Assembly (NCBI RefSeq): GCF_000311745.1
Contig: NZ_HE978532.1
Coordinates: 158,811-195,865 of the forward strand
Source of the DNA: Anaerococcus obesiensis ph10
Lineage (GTDB): Bacteria > Bacillota > Clostridia > Tissierellales > Peptoniphilaceae
DNA: 37,055 nt
Direction: 5' to 3'
This document shows, piece after piece, positions 16,696-25,601 of the stretch. How positions within the stretch are numbered: position 1 is the stretch's first letter; the number at the start of each line of letters is the position of its first letter. A program made the translations under genes and the position numbers. The notes beneath the pieces are model-generated. The model saw only the letters and a program-made list of their open reading frames with translations. It made no database searches and had not been told where the DNA came from.

Positions 16696-17715
16696 TTAAT
16701 TTTCATCTACTAATTCTTTTAATCTTCCTGTTAATTTATATGGAACTTTTTTTAATTCTTCTATATTTTTTACTCCAACTAGAGCCATAAATATTTTTAT
16801 TTTTGTGTTTAATTCTTTTAGATATTTGATTGCATAATCGTAATCGCCTCTTAGTAGAAATGACAAAACTTCTCCAGAAATTGCACACATATCTGCACCA
16901 ATTATTAGAGATTTGCAAACATCACTCGAATTTCTTATTCCACCGCTTGCTATTAAGAAAAAATCATCAGACAAACTTCTTACATCAAGAATTGATTTTG
17001 CTGTAGGTATTCCCCATGAATAAAATTCTGAATAATCTTTGTCAAATATTCTCATATCTTCGATTTCTATAAAATTTGTGCCACCTTTTCCAGCAACGTC
17101 AATATATTTTACACCAATATCTAAAAGTTTTTGACCTACTTCTTTGCTCATTCCAAAGCCAACTTCTTTTACAATCAAAGGCACTGAAATATTTTTGCTA
17201 ATATTTTCTAAATTTTCAAAATTTTTAGAAAAATCTCTTTCTCCTTCATCCATTACTAGCTCTTGGGCAATATTTAAGTGAGCTTGCATAGCAGATGCTC
17301 CTATTAAATCTTTTGCAAATTCAAAATTTTCGATTTTATTTTCCCAACCGAGATTTCCAATTTTTATTACATTTTTATCTTTTAATAGGGAAAAAGACTC
17401 TCTTGAATCTTTATCTTTTATGGCTATTGATTCGCTTCCCACAGCCATTGGTATATTTAATTCTCTACAAATATTTGATAAATCTTCGTTTATATCTTCA
17501 CTTATTTCAGTTCCACCTGTCATTGCATTTACCATCACAGGCATAGAAATTTTATTTCCCATAAATTCTATTGATGTATCAATTTCATCAAAATTTACAT
17601 TGCTTAGGGCATTGTGTTCCACATAAACGTTGTTTAATAATGTTTTTGACTTAAATTCACTTCTAAGATAATTTTCAATATGTTCGTCTTTTCTTTCTCT
17701 TCTTTTCTCGTCCAT
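16696..17715 (-). CDS. fni: Isopentenyl-diphosphate isomerase type 2 (FMN-dependent)
   Basis: 339 residues. It interconverts IPP and DMAPP, needing FMN and NAD(P)H. Family motifs: N-terminal RKDEHIENYL, MVNAMTGG, the SESIAI/NLGWEN region, VKEVGFG, DVAGKGGTNF and the phosphate-binding IASGGIRNSSDV. This enzyme usually accompanies the mevalonate pathway in Gram-positive cocci, so a mevalonate route is inferred. It starts 11 nt after the LCP gene with AGGTGG, and is probably cotranscribed with it. Confidence 0.94.
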   Translation of the reverse strand: MDEKRRERKDEHIENYLRSEFKSKTLLNNVYVEHNALSNVNFDEIDTSIEFMGNKISMPVMVNAMTGGTEISEDINEDLSNICRELNIPMAVGSESIAIKDKDSRESFSLLKDKNVIKIGNLGWENKIENFEFAKDLIGASAMQAHLNIAQELVMDEGERDFSKNFENLENISKNISVPLIVKEVGFGMSKEVGQKLLDIGVKYIDVAGKGGTNFIEIEDMRIFDKDYSEFYSWGIPTAKSILDVRSLSDDFFLIASGGIRNSSDVCKSLIIGADMCAISGEVLSFLLRGDYDYAIKYLKELNTKIKIFMALVGVKNIEELKKVPYKLTGRLKELVDEN

Positions 17716-17726
17716 TTTTCCACCTG

Positions 17727-18839
17727 TTAATTATCTTCATTAAGGTTATTCACATCTTCATCGAAATAATTTTCATCTTCTGTATTTTCTTCTTCTTGGT
17801 TCAAGTCTTCATAATCCTCATCCAAATATTCTTCGTCTTCTTCATTACTATTTGAATTTTGATAATCTTCATTTGAATTTTCATTATCGTTAGTGTAAGT
17901 ATAGTTTTGATATTCCCAATAAGAACTATCTTCTTTTTTCCATGATTTTAATTTATATTTTGAAAATACCTTATCAACTATCTTCCAAGTTTCTTCGTAA
18001 TTAGGAATATAATAGCTTACTCCATCAATATATTGTGGATTTCCTGGAACAGTATAAGTTTTACATTTTTCTGAAGAAAAATTAGACATTTTGCTAGCAA
18101 AATCAATCATAGTTCCCAAAGGCAAATTTGTTTTTACATCTTTAAAATATGATTCAACCAAGGAAGTCATATTTATTGTTTTTGATTTTTTTACCAATTC
18201 ATTTATGATTCCCTTCATAAATTCTTGTTGAGCATTAACCCTACCAAGGTCAGCATTTTGATAAATTTTTCTAGCTCTCAAATAAGTTAATACATCTTGC
18301 CCGTTCATTTTATTAATTCCCGGTCTTATATGTGTATTTCCTTCATCAAGTCTTACTCCTTCAGGAACTTTGTAATTTACTCCTCCAATTTCATCAACTA
18401 TATTTACAACAGCCTCAAAATTTATTTCTGCATAATAGTCAATATCAAGGCCCAAAAAATCTCTTAAAGTTTTTAACGTAAGTTCAATTCCACCATAAGC
18501 ATGAGCATGATTTACTTTTGTAAATTCATCCCTAACCTTTACTCTAGAATCTCTAGGAATTGATAAAATATCAACTTTTCCCGTTTCAGAATTTATTTTA
18601 CAAAGCATAATTGTATCTGTCCTTGTAGGCTCAGGATTTTCTTTATTTTGACTTGCATCAACTCCAACCAAAAGCACAAGAATTTCGTTATCAACCTTTT
18701 TTCCCTTATTATTTTCAGCAGCCTCAGCCCCATAATTATCTATATTTTTTTTATCCTGTAATTTATTTAAATAGGCATTTGAAGAAAAAAATACAAATAA
18801 TGCCACCATAATCGTTGTTAAAAATCTTTTAAATCTCAT
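17727..18839 (-). CDS. LytR-CpsA-Psr family cell-wall glycopolymer ligase
   Basis: 370 residues. An N-terminal membrane anchor (about residues 7-24) precedes an extracellular LCP domain with conserved TRTDTIML, SIPRDSRV, EIGGVNYKVP and LTYLRARK, including the Arg residues that hold the polyprenyl diphosphate. It attaches teichoic acid or capsule polymers to peptidoglycan. The last ~50 residues are an unusual very acidic Asn/Asp/Glu tail (EDEEYLDEDYEDLNQEEEN). AAGGAG precedes ATG 18839. Confidence 0.93.
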   Translation of the reverse strand: MRFKRFLTTIMVALFVFFSSNAYLNKLQDKKNIDNYGAEAAENNKGKKVDNEILVLLVGVDASQNKENPEPTRTDTIMLCKINSETGKVDILSIPRDSRVKVRDEFTKVNHAHAYGGIELTLKTLRDFLGLDIDYYAEINFEAVVNIVDEIGGVNYKVPEGVRLDEGNTHIRPGINKMNGQDVLTYLRARKIYQNADLGRVNAQQEFMKGIINELVKKSKTINMTSLVESYFKDVKTNLPLGTMIDFASKMSNFSSEKCKTYTVPGNPQYIDGVSYYIPNYEETWKIVDKVFSKYKLKSWKKEDSSYWEYQNYTYTNDNENSNEDYQNSNSNEEDEEYLDEDYEDLNQEEENTEDENYFDEDVNNLNEDN

Positions 18840-18861
18840 AATATCTCCTTCTCATCTTGTA

Positions 18862-18870
18862 ATTATAGCA
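18862..18870 (-). promoter_or_regulatory. Extended -10 promoter for the LCP-fni operon
   Basis: TGCTATAAT on the minus strand, 23 nt ahead of the LCP start codon, with no clear -35. It is back to back with the HAD gene promoter. Confidence 0.55.
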
Positions 18871-18911
18871 TAAAAAAAGACTTAATAAAAATAAGAAATT
18901 TCAAAAAAATA

Positions 18912-18920
18912 TGATATAAT
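18912..18920 (+). promoter_or_regulatory. Extended -10 promoter implying a leaderless mRNA
   Basis: TGATATAAT (TGn plus TATAAT 18915-18920). The predicted transcription start 7 nt downstream coincides with the A of ATG 18927, and there is no Shine-Dalgarno sequence between. Confidence 0.6.
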
Positions 18921-18926
18921 CAAATT

Positions 18927-19750
18927 ATGATTAAGCTAATAACAATTGATATAGACGGAACCTTGCTTACAAATACAAGACGTCTTCCAAAAAAAATAAA
19001 GAAATGATATTAAAAGCAAAAAAATTAGGAGCACATATAGCTCTAGTAAGTGGCAGACCATTTTCTGGAATTCTTCCTTATGTCAAAGAACTCGACCTAG
19101 AACACGAAGGTCATTTTTCAATTTCTCAAAATGGATCCTATATTTTTGACAACTACACTAAGGAAGTAATTACAGGAGTTTTTCAAAAACCAAAAGATTT
19201 AATTAATCTTGATAAGGCTTTAAAAAATTTTAAAGTTCAAGTTTCAGCCATGGATGATGATAGTTTTTATACAAGACATAAAAATCCAAATATTTTGACA
19301 AGATTTGATTCTTTTATTACAAAATTAAAATTACAAAAAATTTCCTACGATGATTTTGATGAAGATAAAAATTTTGGTAGATTTTTGGTTATGGGCTGGC
19401 CTTGGAATATAGAAAAAGTTATGGATAATATGCCAAGTTTTGTAAACGAAAATTATTACTACGCAAAAACTGCTCCAGTTTTAATTGAAGTTATGAACAA
19501 AAACGCAAACAAGGGAAATGCCATAAAATTAATGAGTGAAAAACTTGGTTTCAAAATCGATGAAATTATGGCAATAGGAAATGAAATGAACGATATTCCC
19601 ATGCTAGATATGGCAGGATTTTCCGTTGCAATGGAAAACGCCAACGATTATCTAAAACCCCACGCAGACTATATAACTTTATCAAATAATAAGGCAGGAG
19701 TTGGAGAAGCTATAGAAAAATTAATAGAAAATAATTTTGAAAAATTTTAA
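18927..19750 (+). CDS. Cof-type HAD phosphatase, frame broken at an A8 tract
   Basis: The first frame (ATG 18927) encodes MIKLITIDIDGTLLTN, with the catalytic nucleophile motif DIDGT, and hits TGA at 19005 after 26 codons. The rest, from LVSGRPFSG to GNEMNDIPMLDMAG (motifs II-IV) and the NKAGVGEAIEKL end, is in the -1 frame. The switch point is A8 at 18989-18996 (CCA AAA AAA, A_AAA_AAA in phase), giving about 274 residues, normal for sugar-phosphate or FMN phosphatases of this family. Reading only from ATG 19004 (248 residues) would lose the nucleophile. Cause: sequencing error, slippage or mutation. Substrate unknown. Confidence 0.8.
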
Positions 19751-19760
19751 AAATTTAAAT

Positions 19761-19799
19761 AAAAAAGCATTCCTAGATTTTTTCTAAGAATGCTTTTTG
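19761..19799. terminator. Shared convergent terminator
   Basis: Stem AAAAAGCATTC-c-TAG / CTA-a-GAATGCTTTTT with T-runs on both sides. It ends the HAD transcript and, on the other strand, the suf operon. The stop codon of the 68-residue gene (19784-19786) is within the stem. Confidence 0.85.
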
Positions 19800-19990
19800 T
19801 TTTCTTTAAATTTTTTGTATTTTACATAGGCGTTTGCGCCCATTAATATGCTTGCTAATAAAATTATCCACCAATATTTTTTTTCACTTATATATTGAAT
19901 TACGGTAAGAATTATTAAAAGCACAAAAGTTATTGCACTTGTTATAAATTCCAAAATCCTATAATCTTTGAAAAAATTATTATTTGACAT
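19784..19990 (-). CDS. Small two-helix membrane protein at the suf operon end
   Basis: 68 residues, not recognised. Two predicted membrane helices (about residues 14-33, ITSAITFVLLIILTVIQY, and 40-56, WWIILLASILMGANAY) with a basic C-terminal tail. The start overlaps sufU by 11 nt, so it is coupled to the Fe-S operon, but nothing in the sequence says it acts in Fe-S assembly. Confidence 0.65.
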   Translation of the reverse strand: MSNNNFFKDYRILEFITSAITFVLLIILTVIQYISEKKYWWIILLASILMGANAYVKYKKFKENKKHS

Positions 19991-20414
19991 CTTTATCTAT
20001 CACTTCGTCTAAAGTTTTCCAAGATAAAAGTGCGCATTTTACTCTTTGTGGCATATTTGAAATATTTTGGAAAGCTGCAGCATCTCCAATTTTTTCCAAA
20101 TCTTCATCGCTTATATCTTCTCTTTTTATCATTCCGATATAAATTTTTGCCATCTCTTTTGCTTCATCAATTGTTTTTCCTACAATTTCATCACACATTA
20201 CAGAAGTTGCAGCTTGGCTTATTGCACAACCGTGTCCTGTAAAAGCCGCCTCTGTTATTACATTTCCATCATGTTTTAATTCCAAAACAATTTCATCTCC
20301 ACATGAAGGATTGTGACCTGGCTCTTTTATATCTGGATTTTCTAAATTTCTTTTATTTTTTTGATTTCTAGAATTTTCAAGAATTACTTGAGTATAAACA
20401 TCATTTAAGTCCAT
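19980..20414 (-). CDS. sufU: SufU sulfur-transfer zinc protein
   Basis: 144 residues. The three Cys ligands are present: Cys38 (NPSCGD, with Asp40), Cys63 (GHGCAIS) and Cys127 (RVKCALLSW). The insertion of about 20 residues before Cys127 separates SufU from IscU scaffolds. It accepts persulfide from SufS and passes sulfur to SufBCD. Its start overlaps the sufS stop by 1 nt. Confidence 0.95.
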   Translation of the reverse strand: MDLNDVYTQVILENSRNQKNKRNLENPDIKEPGHNPSCGDEIVLELKHDGNVITEAAFTGHGCAISQAATSVMCDEIVGKTIDEAKEMAKIYIGMIKREDISDEDLEKIGDAAAFQNISNMPQRVKCALLSWKTLDEVIDKDVK

Positions 20415-21634
20415 TAAAATCCCATCACCTTTCTTACATTTTTAAGCTCTTTTGCAAAATATTCTACTTCTTCTCTAGTATTATATATGGCAAATGACGC
20501 TCTGCAAGTTGAAGATACATCAAGGTAGGTGTGAAGTGGCATTGCACAATGATGGCCGCTTCTTACAGCAATTCCTTTCATATCCAAAATTGTTGCAACA
20601 TCGTGTGGATGAATATCATCAAAAGTAAAAGCTACAACTGATCCTGTATTTCTTTTTTCTGGGAAAAATACTTTTATATTATCAATATCTTTAATCAAAT
20701 CATAGGCATATCTTGCAAGTTTATTTTCATGTTCATAAATATTTTCCACACCAATTTCATTCATAAAATCAATAGCAGCAGAAAGACCTACAACTCCACC
20801 TACATCTTGAGTTCCTGCTTCAAATCTTTGGGCAGGTTTTGCAAAAGTTGATTCTTGCTCATAAACATATTCAATCATATCGCCACCAAGATTGTATGGT
20901 TTTAATTTTTCAAGCAAATCATATTTTCCATACAAAATTCCAATTCCCATTGGTCCATACATTTTGTGGGCAGAAAAAGCAAGAAAATCACAATCAAAAT
21001 CTTTTACATCAATTTTTTTGTGAGGAGCAAGTTGGCAAGCATCTACTATTGAAATTGCTCCAACTTCATGAGCAAGTTTTGTAATTAATTTTTGATCTGT
21101 CATCTCTCCAGTCACATTTGATGAGGCCGTGATTGAAACAATTTTTGTTTTTTCTGTAATTTTTTCTTTCAATTCGTCATAATTTAAAGAATAATCATCA
21201 TTTAAATAAACATATTTTAAAATTGCCCCGGTTTCTTTGCAAACTCTTTGCCAAGGAACTAAATTTGCGTGGTGTTCTAAAATTGAAATTACAATTTCAT
21301 CGCCTTTTTTCAAATTTTCACAAGCGTAAGAAAATGCTAGAAGATTTAAAGATTCTGTTGCATTTCTTGTATAAATTATTTCTTCGGATTTTTCTGCATT
21401 TATAAAATCTTTTATCTTTTCTCTTGTATTTTCAAAAGCTTCTGTGGCTTTCCATGATAAAAAGTGAGCACCTCTGTGAGGATTTGCATTTGAATATTTG
21501 TAATAGTAAGCTTGGGCATTCATAACTGAGATTGGATTTTGGCTAGTTGCCGCAGAATCTAGATAAATAACTTTTTTTCCAGTATTTTTTTCATCCAAAA
21601 ATGGAAATTCTTTTCTTATTTTTTCTATATCCAT
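20414..21634 (-). CDS. sufS: Cysteine desulfurase SufS
   Basis: 406 residues, group II PLP enzyme. PLP lysine is Lys224 in SAHKMYGP; catalytic Cys363 is in the RSGHHCAMPLH loop; the YLDSAATSQ N-terminal motif is present. It mobilises sulfur from cysteine as a persulfide handed to SufU. It starts 1 nt after the sufD stop. Confidence 0.97.
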   Translation of the reverse strand: MDIEKIRKEFPFLDEKNTGKKVIYLDSAATSQNPISVMNAQAYYYKYSNANPHRGAHFLSWKATEAFENTREKIKDFINAEKSEEIIYTRNATESLNLLAFSYACENLKKGDEIVISILEHHANLVPWQRVCKETGAILKYVYLNDDYSLNYDELKEKITEKTKIVSITASSNVTGEMTDQKLITKLAHEVGAISIVDACQLAPHKKIDVKDFDCDFLAFSAHKMYGPMGIGILYGKYDLLEKLKPYNLGGDMIEYVYEQESTFAKPAQRFEAGTQDVGGVVGLSAAIDFMNEIGVENIYEHENKLARYAYDLIKDIDNIKVFFPEKRNTGSVVAFTFDDIHPHDVATILDMKGIAVRSGHHCAMPLHTYLDVSSTCRASFAIYNTREEVEYFAKELKNVRKVMGF

Positions 21635-21635
21635 C

Positions 21636-22682
21636 TTAATCCCTCGTATTCATTGCGTGAACTTTGTATCTTACTTTTTCTCTCAATTCTTCATGGTCGA
21701 TTTTATCAATTGTTGGTGCGAAATTTGCTTCAAGCATCAAACTTTCAGCTTTTCTTTTGGAAAAACCTCTGCTCATTATATAAAATAACATTGCCTTATC
21801 AAATCTTCCAACGCTTGCAGCGTGTTCTCCTGCTACATCTTTTTCTTCATTTAACAAAACTGGCGCAGACCTATTAATAGCATCTGGACTTAGCATTACT
21901 GCATAATCTCCAATTTTTCCATCAGCATGTTCGCACCCTCTTTTAAGATCAACTACACCCTTCCATCTTTTTTCAGCTTTTCCTTTAAGGGCACCATTAA
22001 ACATACAATTTGATTTTGTTACTTTTGCCTTGTGATCGTTGAAAGCTCCGATGTCTAGAAAATCTTCGTTTTGTTTGAAATAAACTCCATTTTCTTCAAG
22101 ATTTGATTCTTCTCCATCAAGGAAATTTTTAATATTTACATAAGACTTGTCTGCACCAAGTTCAATATAAGAAATATCAAAATTTGCCCTATCGCCAATA
22201 ATTGATGAAATTTGTTGTAAATTAAGAGAATTTTCTAATAAATCTACTACAACAACCAATTTTACAAAAGAATCTTCTTCAAGATTTACCCTTATCAAAG
22301 AATTCAGGTAAGAAGATTCGCCTTTTGTTTGAGAAAAATTAACTAAAAATGAGGATTTTGATCCTTTTTTTGCATTTATATCAATTTTATTAACCAATTG
22401 CTTTGAATTTTCGTCAAGATTTAAATTTATAAATTCTAAATCTTTTTCTCCATCAACATCTCTATAAATATCTAAATTATTAAATTCTTTATTTTCTTTT
22501 AAGAAATCCTTTGAAAGTCCATAATTTTTTTTACTAAAAATTTCATCTAAAGATTTATTTTCTTTATTTGAGCTTTCAAAATTTTTATAAGCTTTATTTT
22601 CATTTAAACTTGGAGCTTTTTCGCTATAATTTAACTTGGTGTATGACCAAGTAGGCTCTCTCATTACATTTACTTTTTCCAT
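21636..22682 (-). CDS. sufD: Fe-S assembly scaffold subunit SufD
   Basis: 348 residues. The C-terminal part has the SufBD signature HAASVGRFDKAMLFYIMSRG and 'KRKAESLMLEANFAP'; the core is beta-helix-like. The N-terminal 100 residues are divergent and Asn/Lys/Glu-rich. It forms the SufB1C2D1 scaffold. The start overlaps the sufB stop (TGATG). Confidence 0.93.
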   Translation of the reverse strand: MEKVNVMREPTWSYTKLNYSEKAPSLNENKAYKNFESSNKENKSLDEIFSKKNYGLSKDFLKENKEFNNLDIYRDVDGEKDLEFINLNLDENSKQLVNKIDINAKKGSKSSFLVNFSQTKGESSYLNSLIRVNLEEDSFVKLVVVVDLLENSLNLQQISSIIGDRANFDISYIELGADKSYVNIKNFLDGEESNLEENGVYFKQNEDFLDIGAFNDHKAKVTKSNCMFNGALKGKAEKRWKGVVDLKRGCEHADGKIGDYAVMLSPDAINRSAPVLLNEEKDVAGEHAASVGRFDKAMLFYIMSRGFSKRKAESLMLEANFAPTIDKIDHEELREKVRYKVHAMNTRD

Positions 22683-24096
22683 CAGCCATTTGCTCCTTCC
22701 AATTCCATATCAATCAAATTATTCATCTCAACTGCATATTCCAAAGGCAATTCTTTTGCAACTGGCTCTGCAAATCCTCTTACAATCATAGATTTTGCTT
22801 CATTTTCAGGAATTCCCCTGCTCATCAAATAAAATATTTGTTTTTGATCAAGAGAGCCAATTTTTGCCTCGTGACCGCAATCAACTTCATCATTTCTAAT
22901 ATCAAGAGTTGGAATTGTATCTGATTTTGACTCACGTGATAACATCAAGTTTTCACAATCAACAGTTGACTTTGATCCCTTAGCATTTTTACCAATTTTA
23001 ACATAAGATCTTGTCATGGATTTTCCATTTCCTTGAGTAATAGATTTTGTAAGAGCAGTTGAGTAAGTGTTTGGTGCGTTATGAATCATTGAACATCCAT
23101 TGTCAATATATTGACCGTTTGATGCATAAGTTATTCCTGTATATTCTGCTCTTGCTCCTTCGCCATTTAAAATTGTGGTTGGATAAAGCATTGAAACTTT
23201 TGAACCAAAAGATCCAGAAATCCATTCAACTTGACCGTTTTCTTCAACGATTGCTCTTTTTGTATTGAGGTTGTACATATTTCTTGACCAGTTTTCTATT
23301 GTAGAAAATCTTACTTCAGCATCTTTGTGAACAAATATTTCTACGCTTCCTGCGTGAAGATTTACAACATTATATCTTGGTGCAGAACATCCTTCTATAA
23401 AATGAACTTTTGCTCCTTCTTCTGCAATAATCATTGTATGTTCAAATTGTCCAGCTCCTGGAGCATTCAATCTATAATAAGATTGAAGAGGAATATCTAC
23501 ATTTACTTCCTTTGGTACATAAATTAAAGAACCACCAGACCAAACTGCTCCGTGAAGGGCTGCATATTTGTGAAGTGTTGGTGGAATTGCTCTTTGAAAA
23601 TATTTGTGAACAATTTCTTCATGTTCTCTCAAAGCTGTATCAAAATCTGTAAAAATTACTCCTTGATCTGACAAATGTTTTTGAATTGAATGGTAAACTT
23701 CCTCACTGTCATATTGAGCTCCAACTCCTGCAAGAGATTCTTGTTCAGCTTGAGGAATTCCTAGCCTATCAAAAGTATCTTTTATTTCTTCTGGAAGAGC
23801 ATCCCAATTGCTTTTCTTGTCAGTTTTTGGCTTAACGTAAGTTGTTATATCTGCCATATTTAATTCAGAAAGATCTGGTCCCCATGATGGATTTTCTGTT
23901 TTTTCAAAAATCAAAAGAGATTGAAGTCTTCTTTTTAGCATCCATTCTGGTTCATTTTTCTTTTTTGATAATTCTTCAACTATTTTTTTATTCAAACCCT
24001 TGTCAGAAATATCTGAGTATTCAAATTTGTCAATGACATCATAAATACCCCTATCAATATCCTTAAAGGATGATTCATCAAATTTTTTTCTGTCAT
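22682..24096 (-). CDS. sufB: Fe-S scaffold protein SufB, N-terminal frame broken at A7
   Basis: The main frame (437 residues from TTG 23995) has all core SufB blocks: KNEPEWMLKRRLQSL, EGCSAPRYN, 'VDCENLMLS', and DCGHEAKIGSLDQKQIFYLMSRG. The usual SufB N-terminus is also encoded upstream in this frame (FKDIDRGIYDVIDKFEYS), but no start codon exists for it there. ATG 24096, 1 nt after the sufC stop, begins MTEK in another frame and meets it by a -1 shift at GAA AAA AAT (A7, 24083-24089). Restored length is about 471 residues, normal for SufB. An A8 in the real genome would give MTEKKFDESS. It is the essential Fe-S cluster scaffold. Confidence 0.9.
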
Positions 24097-24097
24097 A

Positions 24098-24829
24098 TTA
24101 AACCCACTCATATCCTTCTTTTTCAATTTTTTCCATTAGGCTTGCATCAGATGTTTCTTTGATTACTCCATCTTTTAAAACGTGTACATAATCTACATCA
24201 ATATTTTCTAATAATTCATTGTGGTGAGTTACAACTATTACAGCATTATCTTCGTTTAAATAATTTTTTATTCCTTCACTTACAATTCTTACCGCATCAA
24301 CGTCAAGTCCTGAATCAGTTTCGTCAAGCATAGCAAGTTTTGGATTTAAAATTTTTAATTGCAAAATTTCAGATTTTTTTCTTTCTCCACCAGAAAATCC
24401 TACATTTACATATCTGTTTGCATATTCTTCAGATAATTTTAAATCATCCATTTCTTTTTTCAATTCCTTATTGAATCCTAAAATTGAAGGTTTTTTTCCT
24501 GTTACTTCTTCTTTTGCTTGCTTTAGAAAATCTCTAAGCTTTACACCATTAATCGCATCAGGAGATTGGAAAGACATAAAAATTCCTGCCTTTGCTCTTT
24601 TATCAGTAGTAAGATCTGTTATATCTTCTCCTTCAAAAAATATTTTTCCTTCAGTTACATCATAAACTGGATTTGCCATTACAGCGTTCATTAATGTAGA
24701 TTTTCCTGAACCATTTGATCCCATTATTACATGAACTTCTCCAGCATTAACTTTTAAATTTATTCCTTTTAATATTTCAGTATCTCCAACTGAAACATGT
24801 AAATTTTCAACTTTTAATAATTCTTTCAT
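24098..24829 (-). CDS. sufC: Fe-S assembly ATPase SufC
   Basis: 243 residues. ABC ATPase with Walker A GSNGSGKST, Q-loop MSFQSPDAI, signature FSGGERKKSEI, Walker B LAMLDETDSGLD and H-loop VVTHH. It powers conformational change of SufBD during cluster assembly. It is the first gene of sufCBDSU plus the small membrane gene. Confidence 0.97.
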   Translation of the reverse strand: MKELLKVENLHVSVGDTEILKGINLKVNAGEVHVIMGSNGSGKSTLMNAVMANPVYDVTEGKIFFEGEDITDLTTDKRAKAGIFMSFQSPDAINGVKLRDFLKQAKEEVTGKKPSILGFNKELKKEMDDLKLSEEYANRYVNVGFSGGERKKSEILQLKILNPKLAMLDETDSGLDVDAVRIVSEGIKNYLNEDNAVIVVTHHNELLENIDVDYVHVLKDGVIKETSDASLMEKIEKEGYEWV

Positions 24830-24881
24830 TTCTTACCTCTTTTTTCCTAACTTTTGAGAAAATAAATTTATATACATTTAA

Positions 24882-24909
24882 AGTATACTGCTTTAGTACG
24901 GATTGTCAA
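24882..24909 (-). promoter_or_regulatory. Promoter of the suf operon
   Basis: TTGACA (24909-24904), 16-bp spacer, TATACT (24887-24882), about 50 nt ahead of sufC. The spacer contains an imperfect GTACT...AGTATAC symmetry that could bind a regulator; no Rrf2-type gene is in the window. Confidence 0.65.
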
Positions 24910-25004
24910 AACTTGAAATCTTAACATTTTTATATGAAATTTTAAAAAATAATTTGTAAATTTTTTTAATATTACAAAATTATTAATTTTAAAAATTTTC
25001 GCAA

Positions 25005-25036
25005 AGAAAAAACACTTTTTCTATCAAAAGTGTTCT
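25005..25036 (-). terminator. ptsH terminator
   Basis: Stem AACACTTTT (25011-25019) / AAAAGTGTT (25026-25034), followed on the minus strand by TTTT. 24910-25004 is otherwise featureless AT-rich sequence. Confidence 0.75.
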
Positions 25037-25078
25037 CTAAATAAGTATTAATTTTTATTTTTAAGTAAATTTAAGTTG

Positions 25079-25345
25079 CTAATAATTAGATAATTTATTT
25101 TCTACCAAATCAACTAAACTTTTTACAGCTTCTTCTTCGTCATCGCCTTGAGCCTTTATTATAATTTCTTCGCCTTTTCCGGCACTCATAGACAAAACTG
25201 ACATAATTGATTTTGCATTATAAATTCTTCCATCTTTTTCTACATTTATATCGCACGCATGCTTGACAGCTTCTCTAATAAATATAGAAGCAGGTCTTGC
25301 GTGTAAACCGATTTCATTTACAAGCGTAACTTTTTCCTCGTACAT
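25079..25345 (-). CDS. ptsH: PTS phosphocarrier protein HPr
   Basis: 88 residues. Phosphorylation site His in GLHARPAS, and the regulatory Ser46-type site in NAKSIMSVLSM. It carries phosphate from enzyme I to sugar permeases; HPr-Ser-P serves CcpA-type catabolite control in Firmicutes. It is monocistronic here, without ptsI. GGAGG precedes the ATG. Confidence 0.96.
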   Translation of the reverse strand: MYEEKVTLVNEIGLHARPASIFIREAVKHACDINVEKDGRIYNAKSIMSVLSMSAGKGEEIIIKAQGDDEEEAVKSLVDLVENKLSNY

Positions 25346-25387
25346 ATTACCTCCATTAATTGTTGATAAATAAAATTCTATAACTAT

Positions 25388-25550
25388 TATTTTTTTAACT
25401 ATAATCCTTAAATCTTAAATATATTATACACGTTTTCCTATCATAATACAATACTTGCATTTTTGAAAATAATAGTTAAAAAAATATTAAATTTTTAGAA
25501 AATGATTTCCTTTTCTGTAAATATTATAGCACGAAAAATTTTTTTAACAA
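25388..25550 (-). promoter_or_regulatory. Tandem ptsH promoters with a flanking 15-bp inverted repeat
   Basis: P1: TTGTAT (25451-25446), 17 bp, TATAAT (25428-25423). P2: TTGTTA (25550-25545), 16 bp, TATAAT (25528-25523) with an extended TGC. A perfect 15-bp inverted repeat, ATAGTTAAAAAAATA (25472-25486) and its complement (25388-25402), brackets P1. Confidence 0.55.
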
Positions 25551-25578
25551 GGATTTTAAATATCTTACTTAGCAAAAT

Positions 25579-25599
25579 AAAAAAGAGGTGCAAACCTCT
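25579..25599 (-). terminator. pepD terminator, 220 nt after the stop
   Basis: Stem AGAGGT-GCAA-ACCTCT with a T6 tract on the minus strand. The hairpin-rich repeat element lies between it and the pepD stop. Confidence 0.75.
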
Positions 25600-25601
25600 C
25601 T

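Noticed and set aside
19004..19750. HAD gene starting at ATG 19004 as a complete gene
   Set aside because: It would lack the DxD nucleophile motif, which is encoded just upstream in another frame.
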